DNA of 64,000 nucleotides from Chloroflexota bacterium. Its GTDB lineage: Bacteria > Chloroflexota > Dehalococcoidia > Bin125. Positions 50,734-59,639 of the stretch are shown here, piece by piece (the first letter of the stretch is position 1; every line of letters begins with the position of its first letter). Under the pieces are notes generated by a model, which was not told the DNA's origin, did not search any database, and saw only the letters and a list, made by a program, of their open reading frames with translations. The DNA is taken from positions 1 to 64,000 of the forward strand of contig JAPPNI010000034.1 of NCBI GenBank assembly GCA_028873865.1, read 5' to 3'. The translations under genes were made by a program, and so were the position numbers.

Positions 50734-53349
50734 ATGGCGACGATCACGATCAATGGACGGTCGGTTGAGGCCGAGGTTGGCGCTCCGCTGGTCGAGGTGA
50801 TCAAGAAGGCCGGCTTCGCGATTTCCAACCTCTGCTACCTGGATGGCCTGCCTCCGTACGCCGGTTGCCGCACCTGCGCGGTCGAGGTCGAAGGCATGCG
50901 CGGACTGCCGCTGTCCTGCACGACCACCGTGATGGACGGCATGGTCGTGCGGACCGACACGCCGGAAGTGACCGAGATGCGCCAGGAGGTCCTGGCAGTG
51001 ATCCTGGCAAACCACTCGGACCGCTGCCTGACCTGTCACCGGATTGAACACTGTCGCACGGGTGAGATCTGCCTGCGCGACAACGAGGTCACGCACCGCT
51101 GCGTGACCTGTTCCAAGAACTATCGCTGCGAACTGCAGACCACCTGCGACGCCGCCGATGTGGGCCGCGCCAACGTCGAGCCATACATCGACGAAGCACG
51201 CACCTACTACCGTCACCAGCAGCCTGAGCCGGATCGGGCCAACCCGTTCTTTGAATTTGACCCGCAGATGTGCATCATCTGCACGCGCTGCGTCCGCGCC
51301 TGCGACGACCTGCGCCACACGACGGCGATCACCCTGGCCGGGCGTGGATTCTCGACGATGATCGCGTTTGGCGCGGGCGGACGAATCGATGAGTCGAACT
51401 GTGATTTCTGCGGCGCGTGCATTGACGTCTGCCCGACGGCGACGCTGATGGAGGCTCCGAACAAGTGGGTGGCGCGGCCGGACAAGTGGGTGACGACGAC
51501 CTGCACCGAATGCTCGATGGGCTGCACGATCCAGATGGGCGTGCGCGACGGCCGCGGCGTCCAGGTGCGGCCGGGCAACGGCAACGATGTCTCGCGCACG
51601 CAGATCTGCGTGCGCGGACGCTTCGGGTACGACCAGACCCGGGACAAGGATCGATTGCGCGCAGCGTCCATCGGGCGCGGCGAAGACGCGTTTGAACAGG
51701 ATGGCAACGCGGTGGTCGAGCATGCCGCCGCGGCGATCTCGGCGATTCTCGAAGAGCACGGACCGTCTGCGGTGGGCATTCTGGGCTCGGGCCAGATGAC
51801 GCTGGAAGAGCTGTACTCGCTGCGCACACTGGCGACGCGGCTCGGCGTGACGAACCTGGACTCCTCGCTCGGTCCCGTGACCGCTGCGATCGGCGCGGCA
51901 CTCAACGACGCGTTCGGCTCAGAGCATCTGCCTTCGCGGCTGACCGCGGTGGAATCGGCCGATCTGATCATCGCGATTGGCGATGACATTTCCGCATCCA
52001 ACAACGTCCTGGGCGTGCGGATCAAGGACGCGGTGGCCAACAACGGCGCCTCGCTGGTGAGTGTTTCCTCTCGGCGGAATCCGCTGGCCGACTACGCCGT
52101 TGATGAAGCTCACGCGATCCATCCCCCGGACGGGGACCTTGCCAGCGTCGTTCAAGCGCTCGCGACCAACGTGGTCAAGGACCTTGATGTCCGGACGGGA
52201 CTGTCCGACGTTGAGGGGCTGTCGGATGTCACGGCGAACGCCGAGGGCATCGGTCCTGCCTCAGCGACCATGCTTCGACGACGCGGCGGTTCGGTTGCTG
52301 TCGTCGTGGCTCCGTCTCGGACAAACGCCGCTCAGGCGAGCGCGCAGGTCCGAGCGGCGGCCAACCTGGCGATCGCTCTGGCCGGTCCGGCCGACGCACC
52401 GGCTGCGCTGCATGTGCTGCCGCCGGAGTCGAATTCAGTTGGACTTCGCGACCTTGGCGTCGTGCCAGGAGATGGCGGACTCGATGTGACCGGGATGTTG
52501 GAGGCCGCGCGAGCCGGCAGCCTGAAGGCTCTGATCGTGGCTCGCGACAACCCGGTGATGCTGCATCCTGATCGGGCAGCGACGGTTGCGGCGCTGGAGA
52601 ACCTTGATGCGCTGGTCGTGATCGACGAGGTCGCGACCGAGACCGTCCAGCGTGCCACCCACGTTCTGCCCGACGTTTCGGCGTTCGGCAAGGACGGTCA
52701 CGTCGTCAATGCGGATCGTCAGATCCTGCGTTTGCGGACCGCGACGGTCGACCAGCGCAATGCGCGTCAGCTTGGACTCTGGCTGGCTGCGCTGGCTGCG
52801 CATGTCCCGGCGGTCGACATTCCGACGACCAATGACGACGGTGAGCCGGGCGAACCGATTCCGGCTCCGCCTCAACCGCAGAACGTGCGCGAGGCCCGGT
52901 TGGCGATCGCGAAGATGGACAGCCGCTACGCAGCGCTTGGCGAGGCAGGGGCCACCCAGTCGCGGATGCCGATCAACGGGGCGGCGACGCAGCGATTCCT
53001 CGGCGTTCCCGCCACTGGGGCGGCAAATGGAGATGGCTCACTGACCCTGCTGACGGGTCGCGATCTCTACACCGACCGGCTATCCGCCGCTCGCGGCGAG
53101 GTCAACGCCGATCTCCTCCAGCGATCGGACACGGTACTGATCAATGCGGCTGACGCGGCGGCTCGTGGCTTTGGCGATGGTCAAGAAGTCCAGATCAGCG
53201 GCAATGGCGCCGAGATCGTCCTGCCGGTTGAGATCAGCGAGGACGTTCCGGTTGGCGCCGTCTGGGCCTCGGCCCTTCACGCCGGCGGAGCGGTGCAGGC
53301 GCTGCAAACGGCGGCCGCGGAGCGATTGGCCTCCGTCGAAATCAGCTGA
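50734..53349 (+). CDS. NuoG-like NADH-quinone oxidoreductase subunit with a second Cys motif
   Basis: An 871-residue protein. The 2Fe-2S domain has C34, C45, C48, C62. The usual His-Cys cluster motif is H94-x3-C98-x2-C101-x5-C107. It is followed by a second C123-x2-C126-x5-C132, with His121 just before. Two ferredoxin clusters use C180/183/186/190 and C223/226/229/233, and a molybdopterin-type cluster starts with C257-x2-C260-x3-C264. The remainder (about 300-871) is a molybdopterin-oxidoreductase-like domain with a C-terminal beta barrel. It could serve complex I or a formate-dehydrogenase-like complex; proximity to nuoB and nuoI favours the former. Confidence 0.8.
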   Translation: MATITINGRSVEAEVGAPLVEVIKKAGFAISNLCYLDGLPPYAGCRTCAVEVEGMRGLPLSCTTTVMDGMVVRTDTPEVTEMRQEVLAVILANHSDRCLTCHRIEHCRTGEICLRDNEVTHRCVTCSKNYRCELQTTCDAADVGRANVEPYIDEARTYYRHQQPEPDRANPFFEFDPQMCIICTRCVRACDDLRHTTAITLAGRGFSTMIAFGAGGRIDESNCDFCGACIDVCPTATLMEAPNKWVARPDKWVTTTCTECSMGCTIQMGVRDGRGVQVRPGNGNDVSRTQICVRGRFGYDQTRDKDRLRAASIGRGEDAFEQDGNAVVEHAAAAISAILEEHGPSAVGILGSGQMTLEELYSLRTLATRLGVTNLDSSLGPVTAAIGAALNDAFGSEHLPSRLTAVESADLIIAIGDDISASNNVLGVRIKDAVANNGASLVSVSSRRNPLADYAVDEAHAIHPPDGDLASVVQALATNVVKDLDVRTGLSDVEGLSDVTANAEGIGPASATMLRRRGGSVAVVVAPSRTNAAQASAQVRAAANLAIALAGPADAPAALHVLPPESNSVGLRDLGVVPGDGGLDVTGMLEAARAGSLKALIVARDNPVMLHPDRAATVAALENLDALVVIDEVATETVQRATHVLPDVSAFGKDGHVVNADRQILRLRTATVDQRNARQLGLWLAALAAHVPAVDIPTTNDDGEPGEPIPAPPQPQNVREARLAIAKMDSRYAALGEAGATQSRMPINGAATQRFLGVPATGAANGDGSLTLLTGRDLYTDRLSAARGEVNADLLQRSDTVLINAADAAARGFGDGQEVQISGNGAEIVLPVEISEDVPVGAVWASALHAGGAVQALQTAAAERLASVEIS

Positions 53350-53579
53350 GGCTGGTAGCCCGGCCTGGTGGCGATCGACGCTCTGCTGATTCCCTGAGCC
53401 CGGGCGCTCTTGGCGTTGCCTATACGAAACGTGGACAGTTCGGCATCCGCGCCGACGCCGCGGGAATCACGATAAGCTGAGGAAAATCGAGCGACCTCAC
53501 CAGGGTGTTCCGTCGAGATCCGTTTCCAACCGCAACTCTTTCTCATTTGATTCAGCGATAGCCACAGAATCGAAATGCC

Positions 53580-54836
53580 ATGGCATTACATCATCCCGAT
53601 CCCGAAATCGCTTCCCCGCGCGGACACTACGTCTTTGTTGACGGGCCATCGATTGATGGCACGCTGGGTCGTGTGATCGGCCAGCCGCCGGGACCCGATA
53701 CTCGCCCCGACTGGCGGCGACTCGAAACGTTCGTCAAGCAGCATTGCGGTCCCGCGCCGTACCTGGCCACGTTCGTGTTCTGGGCGCCCGGCCAGCAGGG
53801 CTTCATGCACTTCCTGCGTACCTCCGGATTCATGATCGCCCTGGGCGACCGGTTCACACCCGGACAAAGCTGCGCCGACCTGATTCGCGAGCGCATCAGT
53901 CGGCTGAACGATGCGGCCGACGGCGAGCAGGAATGGCAGGTGATCGTCGGGACGCACAATCCCGACCTGATCGCTGAACTGCCGGAACTGGCGAGTGAGG
54001 CGGAACGGGTCACCGTGTTCGGCTTCACCGAGTTTCTGCCTGACACACCGGAACTGGAAGAGTCGATCGACTTCTACGACATCGAGGATGACGCCCAGCT
54101 GTTTCGGACACCGTTGCCGCGGGTCGAGTTCGACGATGAGCTCGAGGATTCATCGGTCGCCGATCCCGATATGGCCTACCAACCGACACTGGTCAGGCCG
54201 CCGGCTCCGGAGCGTCAGACGCCTACGTTTGCGCCTCGGCCCCTCGGCGACGTGCGCGACTTCTATCTGATCGTCGACGGACGCAGCATCGAGAAAGAAC
54301 TGGGCGAGATTCTTGGGGAGAAACCGAACCCCGGTACCCGGCCAGACTGGGGGACCGTGCTCGATTTTGCGCGCAGTCAGACCAATGCGGCCGACGGCGA
54401 GGTGAGGGCGCTGTTCGCCCATATCGCTCCGGGACACGCTGGGTTCCGCCGTGCGCTGAAGGACCTGGGCTACACGTCCAGCCCAGTCCGCCTCGACGAT
54501 GCGCAGCCGATGCGGCCGGTCGTGGAGGAGTTCATCTGCGGCTTACTCGGCGCGCGTGCGTTCCGCGGCGAGGCAGGAGACGAACCGGCGCCGGACATCA
54601 TGGTGATCGGTCACGGCCAGGCGATCTTCGAAGCGCTGAGCGACATTCCCGACCGCGGCCAGCGTTTGTGCGCGCTCGGTTTCCCGGAGCGGATGCCGTC
54701 GGTCGAGTCCTATCCGCGGATTGAGCAACTTGATCTGGAGCGCGACGCGCAGGCTTTCGGCGCGGAGTTGCCGAGAGAATTCGGCGTCGATGTCGACAAC
54801 TTCGACCCGGACGAAGAGCTGTCCAAGCTGTTTTAG
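53580..54836 (+). CDS. tandem-duplicated NYN/PIN-like domain protein
   Basis: A 418-residue protein with two related halves. Repeat 1 (about 16-170) starts YVFVDGPSIDGTLGRVIG and repeat 2 (about 227-400) starts FYLIVDGRSIEKELGEILG; both continue with a TRPDW segment. The V-D-G strand with Asp21 and Asp233 resembles the first motif of NYN (LabA-like) nucleases. The later Asp cluster of NYN proteins is replaced by GTHNPDL in half 1 and GHGQAIF in half 2, so nuclease activity is uncertain. An acidic linker (about 180-205) joins the halves. No signal peptide. Upstream, 53350-53579 contains no gene. Confidence 0.55.
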   Translation: MALHHPDPEIASPRGHYVFVDGPSIDGTLGRVIGQPPGPDTRPDWRRLETFVKQHCGPAPYLATFVFWAPGQQGFMHFLRTSGFMIALGDRFTPGQSCADLIRERISRLNDAADGEQEWQVIVGTHNPDLIAELPELASEAERVTVFGFTEFLPDTPELEESIDFYDIEDDAQLFRTPLPRVEFDDELEDSSVADPDMAYQPTLVRPPAPERQTPTFAPRPLGDVRDFYLIVDGRSIEKELGEILGEKPNPGTRPDWGTVLDFARSQTNAADGEVRALFAHIAPGHAGFRRALKDLGYTSSPVRLDDAQPMRPVVEEFICGLLGARAFRGEAGDEPAPDIMVIGHGQAIFEALSDIPDRGQRLCALGFPERMPSVESYPRIEQLDLERDAQAFGAELPREFGVDVDNFDPDEELSKLF

Positions 54837-54854
54837 GCCGGGGCGACGAACGGC

Positions 54855-56009
54855 CTAGAGATCGAATGGCAGCGCGCTGCCGATGCCGAATGTCACGGCA
54901 GCGGCGAGGATGCCGACGAAGACTGATCGGCCGGCTGAGTAGAGCGGATTCCTGCTGGTCACCAGGGATGTGAAGAGACCGGCCACGGCCAGGGCGATCA
55001 CGCTGGCGACCACTCCCACAATCAAGGCCCAGTAGTCAACGTTCCAGTCGGCTGCGTGCCAGATCAGGAACGGGATCAGGGGAATCAGGGCGCCGAGTGA
55101 GAATGAAGCGAAGGAACTGATCGCGGCGCGCCAGGGATCGCCAAGTTGGTCGGGGTCGAGGCCCAGTTCCTCGCGCACCATGGTGTCGATGAGCGCGTCG
55201 GGCTTATCGGAGAGTTCGGCGGCCACCTGCTCGGCCAGCTCCTGCGACAGTCCTTTGGCCCGATAGATGCTGACCAGCTCACGGCGTTCCTCGGCCGGAT
55301 CGAGCAATACCTCGTCACGCTCCATCGCGATCTGGCGCTGCAGCACTTCGGACTGACCGCGCACGGAGATGTACTCGCCGGCCGCCATGGAGAACGCCCC
55401 GGCCAGCCAGCCGCCGATTCCAGCGACGAGCACTGCCTCGGATCCGATGGCAACGCCAGCAACGCCGGCGATCAGCGCGAGATTTGAGACGATTCCATCG
55501 TTGAGTCCAAAGAGCGCTGCGCGAAATGTCGAAGCGCCGTGGGCTCCGACGCCGGCGTGCCCCTCACCGACGGCGCCAACGGCTCCATATTGAGTGCCCA
55601 GTTCGGCCAGGGTGGCGCGGTGTTCTCGCTCTTCTTCGGCGAGGTCTCCCGAGTCGGGGTCGGAGACGTACTTCTGGATGTCGACCAGCTCTTCGCGCCG
55701 CAACTGCGAGATGACGAAGCCGAGGCCCCAGAGGCGCGCCTGGAACGCCATCAACCGCACGCGCAAGGAGGGGCGATGCAGATCGGCCGGGTACCGCTCG
55801 TCTCCGAGCAGCCTGACCCAGTGGGTAGCATGCTCCAGTTCCGATTCGGCCATCCTGCTGAGCACCGTGGCCGACTGCGGATCGCTCATCCCGGCCAGGC
55901 GGTCGTAGAGCCAGGCGGCGTCTAGTTCGTCGCCGATCATCTCGCGTAGACGAGCGCGGCGCTCGTCGGTGAGCGGCACGTGAGCCTGGGGCGGATCCAT
56001 CGTCGTCAT
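54855..56009 (-). CDS. ferritin-like plus VIT1/CCC1-type iron transporter
   Basis: A 384-residue protein. Residues about 10-140 are a ferritin-like domain (MIGDELDAAWLYDRLAGM, MAESELEHATHWVRLLG) with Glu and His for a diiron site. Residues about 165-384 are a VIT1/CCC1 domain with about five TM segments, starting TFRAALFGLNDGIVSNLALIAG and including the MAAGEYISVRGQSE motif. The family (MbfA-like) exports iron, or sequesters it. A GTATC-ccgc-GATAC inverted repeat (56019-56032) sits just upstream, in the region shared with hisG. Confidence 0.88.
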   Translation of the reverse strand: MTTMDPPQAHVPLTDERRARLREMIGDELDAAWLYDRLAGMSDPQSATVLSRMAESELEHATHWVRLLGDERYPADLHRPSLRVRLMAFQARLWGLGFVISQLRREELVDIQKYVSDPDSGDLAEEEREHRATLAELGTQYGAVGAVGEGHAGVGAHGASTFRAALFGLNDGIVSNLALIAGVAGVAIGSEAVLVAGIGGWLAGAFSMAAGEYISVRGQSEVLQRQIAMERDEVLLDPAEERRELVSIYRAKGLSQELAEQVAAELSDKPDALIDTMVREELGLDPDQLGDPWRAAISSFASFSLGALIPLIPFLIWHAADWNVDYWALIVGVVASVIALAVAGLFTSLVTSRNPLYSAGRSVFVGILAAAVTFGIGSALPFDL

Positions 56010-56018
56010 GGAGGCAGT

Positions 56019-56032
56019 GTATCCCGCGATAC
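56019..56032. promoter_or_regulatory. Small inverted repeat upstream of the iron transporter
   Basis: GTATC-ccgc-GATAC, ten bases from the transporter start. It could be an iron-regulator operator but is short and does not match a classical Fur box. Confidence 0.25.
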
Positions 56033-56111
56033 GAGCCATCTCTGCCGATGCGCGATGATCAGAGCACATAGCAACACCTTCGGATTACCCGTCCACCTCG
56101 GAGTCGGCGCC

Positions 56112-56981
56112 ATGCTCAAGTTGGGATTGCCCAAGGGATCGCTCGAGACCCCCACTTTCGATCTGTTTCGACGCGCCGGTTTCCATGTCTCGGTCAACTC
56201 GCGTTCGTATTTCCCCGAGATCGACGACGAGAGCATCAGTTGCACCATGTTCCGGGCGCAAGAGATGGCTCGTTACGTAGAGGACGGTGTCGTCGACGTG
56301 GGAATCACGGGACACGACTGGGTCGTGGAGACCGGCGCGGATGTGGTTGAGGTAGCGGAGATGACCTACAGCAAGGCGACCAGCAGGCCGGCTCGCTGGG
56401 TGCTCGCGGTTCCGGCCGAGTCGCCGGTGACCGAGGTGGAACAGCTTGAGGGCGGCGTGATCGCGACTGAGCTGGTGCGGACGACGCGTGAGTACTTTGA
56501 GCAGCGCGGCATCGACGTACGAGTCGAATTCAGCTGGGGAGCGACGGAGGTCAAGGCGCGAATCATCGATGCGATCGTCGATGTGACCGAAACCGGTTCG
56601 TCGCTGCGGGCCAACAATCTGCGGGTGATCGCCGAGGTGCTGCACAGCACGGTGCGGCTGATCGCGAACAAAGAGGCCTGGGCCGATCCGCAGCGGCGAG
56701 AGAAGATCGAGGCGATCAACACGTTGCTTCAGGGGGCAATCACAGCGACCAGCAAGGTCGGCCTGAAGCTCAACACTCCCCGCGCCCACCTGGAGGACGT
56801 GCTCACCGTGATTGGCAAGTTCGGCGAGCACGCCCCCACGATCAGCCCATTGATCGACGACTCATGGGTTGCGCTGGAGATTATTCTCGATGAGCGCCAG
56901 GAGCGAGAGATGATCCCCGAACTGCGCCGCGCCGGCGCCAGCGGACTGGTCAGTTACCCGCTGAACAAGGTCATCTCCTGA
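56112..56981 (+). CDS. hisG: ATP phosphoribosyltransferase (long form)
   Basis: A 289-residue HisG. LKLGLPKGSLETPTFDLFRRAGF opens it; GVVDVGITGHDW, the PRPP loop in the VTETGSSLRANNLRVIAEVL segment, and a C-terminal regulatory domain (about 210-289) mark the long, histidine-inhibited form. It catalyses the first step of histidine synthesis. ATG 56112 is used because the conserved N-terminus starts there. The minus-strand secreted protein's reading frame overlaps its last 120 bases. No other his gene lies nearby. Confidence 0.92.
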   Translation: MLKLGLPKGSLETPTFDLFRRAGFHVSVNSRSYFPEIDDESISCTMFRAQEMARYVEDGVVDVGITGHDWVVETGADVVEVAEMTYSKATSRPARWVLAVPAESPVTEVEQLEGGVIATELVRTTREYFEQRGIDVRVEFSWGATEVKARIIDAIVDVTETGSSLRANNLRVIAEVLHSTVRLIANKEAWADPQRREKIEAINTLLQGAITATSKVGLKLNTPRAHLEDVLTVIGKFGEHAPTISPLIDDSWVALEIILDERQEREMIPELRRAGASGLVSYPLNKVIS

Positions 56982-59480
56982 CCGCCGCTGAGCGCCTTCA
57001 AGTTCCCGGCTGACCAACCAGGCGCCGACCGGCGCGTCCTCGGGCACGATCCAGCGAGCGGTCGACTCCATGCTGACTCCGGCCGGGACGTAAGTGGCCT
57101 GGACGAATCCATTGCTCAAACGTCTCGCGTAGACCCGGCCGAGTCCCTCGCCGTCGGATGTGACCGGCCCGGTCCTCAACCATCGGTCTGCGGCGACCTC
57201 AACGGGCAGCTGTCGGCCAGGCGGCGAGACCCGCTCGCCGTTTGAAAGATCGACCGCAAACTCCACCCGTCCGTCGTCCAGCACACGGGCCAATAGTCGA
57301 GTGACCGTGACGACCGGCTCGCCCGGCGGTTCCTCGGACACTTCGGGCTGGGGAATTGCCGGGTTCGAGTCGAGGCCGAGACCGGTGAGTAGCTGATCGT
57401 GATCTTTGCTTGCCGAGACCACGCCACAGTAGGCGCGATCCAGCATGGCTGCGTAAATCGGCGACTGCAGACGCAGCGCTTCGTCGGCGAAGGAAAGGGC
57501 TCCGCGGTTGACATTGCAATCCAGGCCGGCCGCGAACTCACTGAGCGCCCCAGCGACACCAGGGTCGGTCCAGCCTTCATCGGCGGCGCGCTTCGCCAAC
57601 ACCACAACGGCGGCATCGACCAGGTGGACGTCGATCTGCTGGGCCAGAGCGAGTCCGGCGTGAATCTGTAAGGCTTGTTCGACCGAGATGACGCGCTCGG
57701 CATTGGCGAACTCATCCCACGCTCGCACGAAGCCATCGATCCTCGCGGCTGCGGCGCGGCCGGCAAGGACGACGATCTCCTCAGCCGCAGCGGCGCTCTG
57801 GAACTGCTGAGGGTCGAATCGGGCACGATCAAGCGTCTCCCCATGAGCAGCGCTGAGCGTTTCCAGCAGCACATCCCTGGTTGGCGCAGCGGGGTCAGAC
57901 AGTTCAGATATGGGCAAGCCGCCTCGGCCGACGATTGCGAACAGTGACTCCGCTCGCGCGCGCAGGAACTCGAGGACCGATTCGAAATCGGCGAGAGTCT
58001 GCGTGCGCACGCCTGCCGCGTAGATGGCGGAGGCGCTGATGCGTGGATCAAGTCTCTCTTCCTCGGCAGATTCCGAGTCGTCCGACGCTTCCCCGGTCTG
58101 GCCGGTTGTGGCGATCGATTCCTGTCCTGCTTCGTCCGCCGGGGTGACCGTGGTTTCGACCTCTCCGTCCTCGGCGGCAATGGCGGAGACCTGGTACTCC
58201 ACGCCGTCGACGCTGACGTTGACCGGGTCGAACTCGAAGCCGGTCAGCACCATGATCGGTCGCGTCAGCCAGTGACTGGCGAGCGTGTCGAAGTTGTCGT
58301 CGATAACCACGACGCGAAGCATGACGTCGGTGGGGCCGGTGCGCCAATCGAACTGACCGTTGAACGGTTGCAATAATGGCAGTGACCCGCTTCCGTATGC
58401 CTGGACCAGGTCGCTGCTGTGATAGGAGGCACCCACGTGCCAGAGTTCGCTGTCGCCGTCCACGGCGTCGATCCAGGGGGTTCGCCAGTCGGCAACGTAT
58501 GGCCATTGGAGTTGCACCCGCAATCTGGCGTTGGGGTCGAGCACCGATAGTGGCTCATCGCCCAGATTGCTCACTCGATAGTTGATCGGGAAGGGCAGGC
58601 CGAGGACGACGCGGTCGGGCGCTTCGATGGCCTCCAATTTGATGATCGGTCCGTCTTCGGCCGCTGCGATGGTGAGCTCGAACTCGGCGGCAATCAACCC
58701 CTTGAGGTCACGATCACCCCAATTGGTCGCCTCGATCATGTAGACGCCGGCGCCGAGGAATCGCTCGATCCGTGAGTTAAATCCAACGCCCCCGTCGTCG
58801 TCGGCCTCAAGCAGCTCTCCGCTCTCGTTCAGGAGATAGACGTACGGATCGGCCAGTTCTGCTGTCAGATCGATTCGAATACGACGGGTGTCGGTCAACT
58901 CGAAGCGGTAGCGCTGCCCGGCGCGATCAGGCCGGTAATCGGATTCGCATCCGAAGTGCGACCACTCGCCGGTGGCGCTGAGTGTGTCGACCAGCACACC
59001 CAGATCGACCACGTCGAGGCAGCCTTCGATGACCTGAACAGTGAGCACGAATGAGCCGCTCACACGCCCCGACCAGCCAAGCGCGCCGGCTTCGACCTGG
59101 TAGGTGCCTGGGAAAAGGGCGCGCTCGATGCGAGCGTCGCCGCCGGCACCGGTGTCGTCGTCGGCGTCGATCAGCGTGCCATCCTCGGCGAGCAGGTAGA
59201 CGACCGCGTCCCTCTCGACCGAGCTCAGGTCGATTCGAACCTCAGCCTCCTCAGCCAGGCTGAAGCGAAAGAGCTGGCCCGGACGGTTGTCAAGGAACTG
59301 AGAAGAGTCGCACTCGTCGGTCGACCAGGTGCCTGAAGCGGTCAGGATGTCGCTCAGTTCGCCGAGTTCGACTGGCGGTGGACAGTCTGAAGGGCCTGTC
59401 TCCTGGGCTTGCGCCGGACTCCAGAATGCGAATGCCCCCATGAGCAACATCAACACAACGAGAGAGGCGGCCTTTTGCAT
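56862..59480 (-). CDS. secreted protein with PPC-like beta domains
   Basis: An 872-residue secreted protein. The signal peptide is MQKAASLVVLMLLMGAFAF to about residue 26. Two pre-peptidase C-terminal-type (PPC) repeats follow: FLDNRPGQLFRFSLAEEAEVRIDLS with YLLAEDGTLIDADDDTGAGGDARIERALFPGTYQVEAG, and YRPDRAGQRYRFELTDTRRIRIDL with YLLNESGELLEADDDGGVG. A beta segment, an acidic linker (about 445-480) and a helical region complete it. ATG 59480 has GGAA upstream; 59492 is an alternative. Its last 40 codons are antisense to hisG, so the original stop may be lost. Confidence 0.72.
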   Translation of the reverse strand: MQKAASLVVLMLLMGAFAFWSPAQAQETGPSDCPPPVELGELSDILTASGTWSTDECDSSQFLDNRPGQLFRFSLAEEAEVRIDLSSVERDAVVYLLAEDGTLIDADDDTGAGGDARIERALFPGTYQVEAGALGWSGRVSGSFVLTVQVIEGCLDVVDLGVLVDTLSATGEWSHFGCESDYRPDRAGQRYRFELTDTRRIRIDLTAELADPYVYLLNESGELLEADDDGGVGFNSRIERFLGAGVYMIEATNWGDRDLKGLIAAEFELTIAAAEDGPIIKLEAIEAPDRVVLGLPFPINYRVSNLGDEPLSVLDPNARLRVQLQWPYVADWRTPWIDAVDGDSELWHVGASYHSSDLVQAYGSGSLPLLQPFNGQFDWRTGPTDVMLRVVVIDDNFDTLASHWLTRPIMVLTGFEFDPVNVSVDGVEYQVSAIAAEDGEVETTVTPADEAGQESIATTGQTGEASDDSESAEEERLDPRISASAIYAAGVRTQTLADFESVLEFLRARAESLFAIVGRGGLPISELSDPAAPTRDVLLETLSAAHGETLDRARFDPQQFQSAAAAEEIVVLAGRAAAARIDGFVRAWDEFANAERVISVEQALQIHAGLALAQQIDVHLVDAAVVVLAKRAADEGWTDPGVAGALSEFAAGLDCNVNRGALSFADEALRLQSPIYAAMLDRAYCGVVSASKDHDQLLTGLGLDSNPAIPQPEVSEEPPGEPVVTVTRLLARVLDDGRVEFAVDLSNGERVSPPGRQLPVEVAADRWLRTGPVTSDGEGLGRVYARRLSNGFVQATYVPAGVSMESTARWIVPEDAPVGAWLVSRELEGAQRRSGDDLVQRVTDQSAGAGAAQFGDHLSLLALIENNLQRNP

Positions 59481-59639
59481 GTGCAATTCCATATCTGACG
59501 TGTCTTATGTTCGCCCAACATCGTATCCGCCGTCGCAGAATGCCGACAGCGCGCGATCGCTGCAACCCGAGCGGCGCAACAACGGCGCTCGGGGCATCTC
59601 CTGCTCAGCGGGGCTTTCCAACCAACGGCTCGGGAGGAG

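Noticed and set aside
53350..53579. A gene between the NuoG-like and NYN-like genes
   Set aside because: This 230-bp gap has no open frame with a family match or a good start; it is taken as intergenic.
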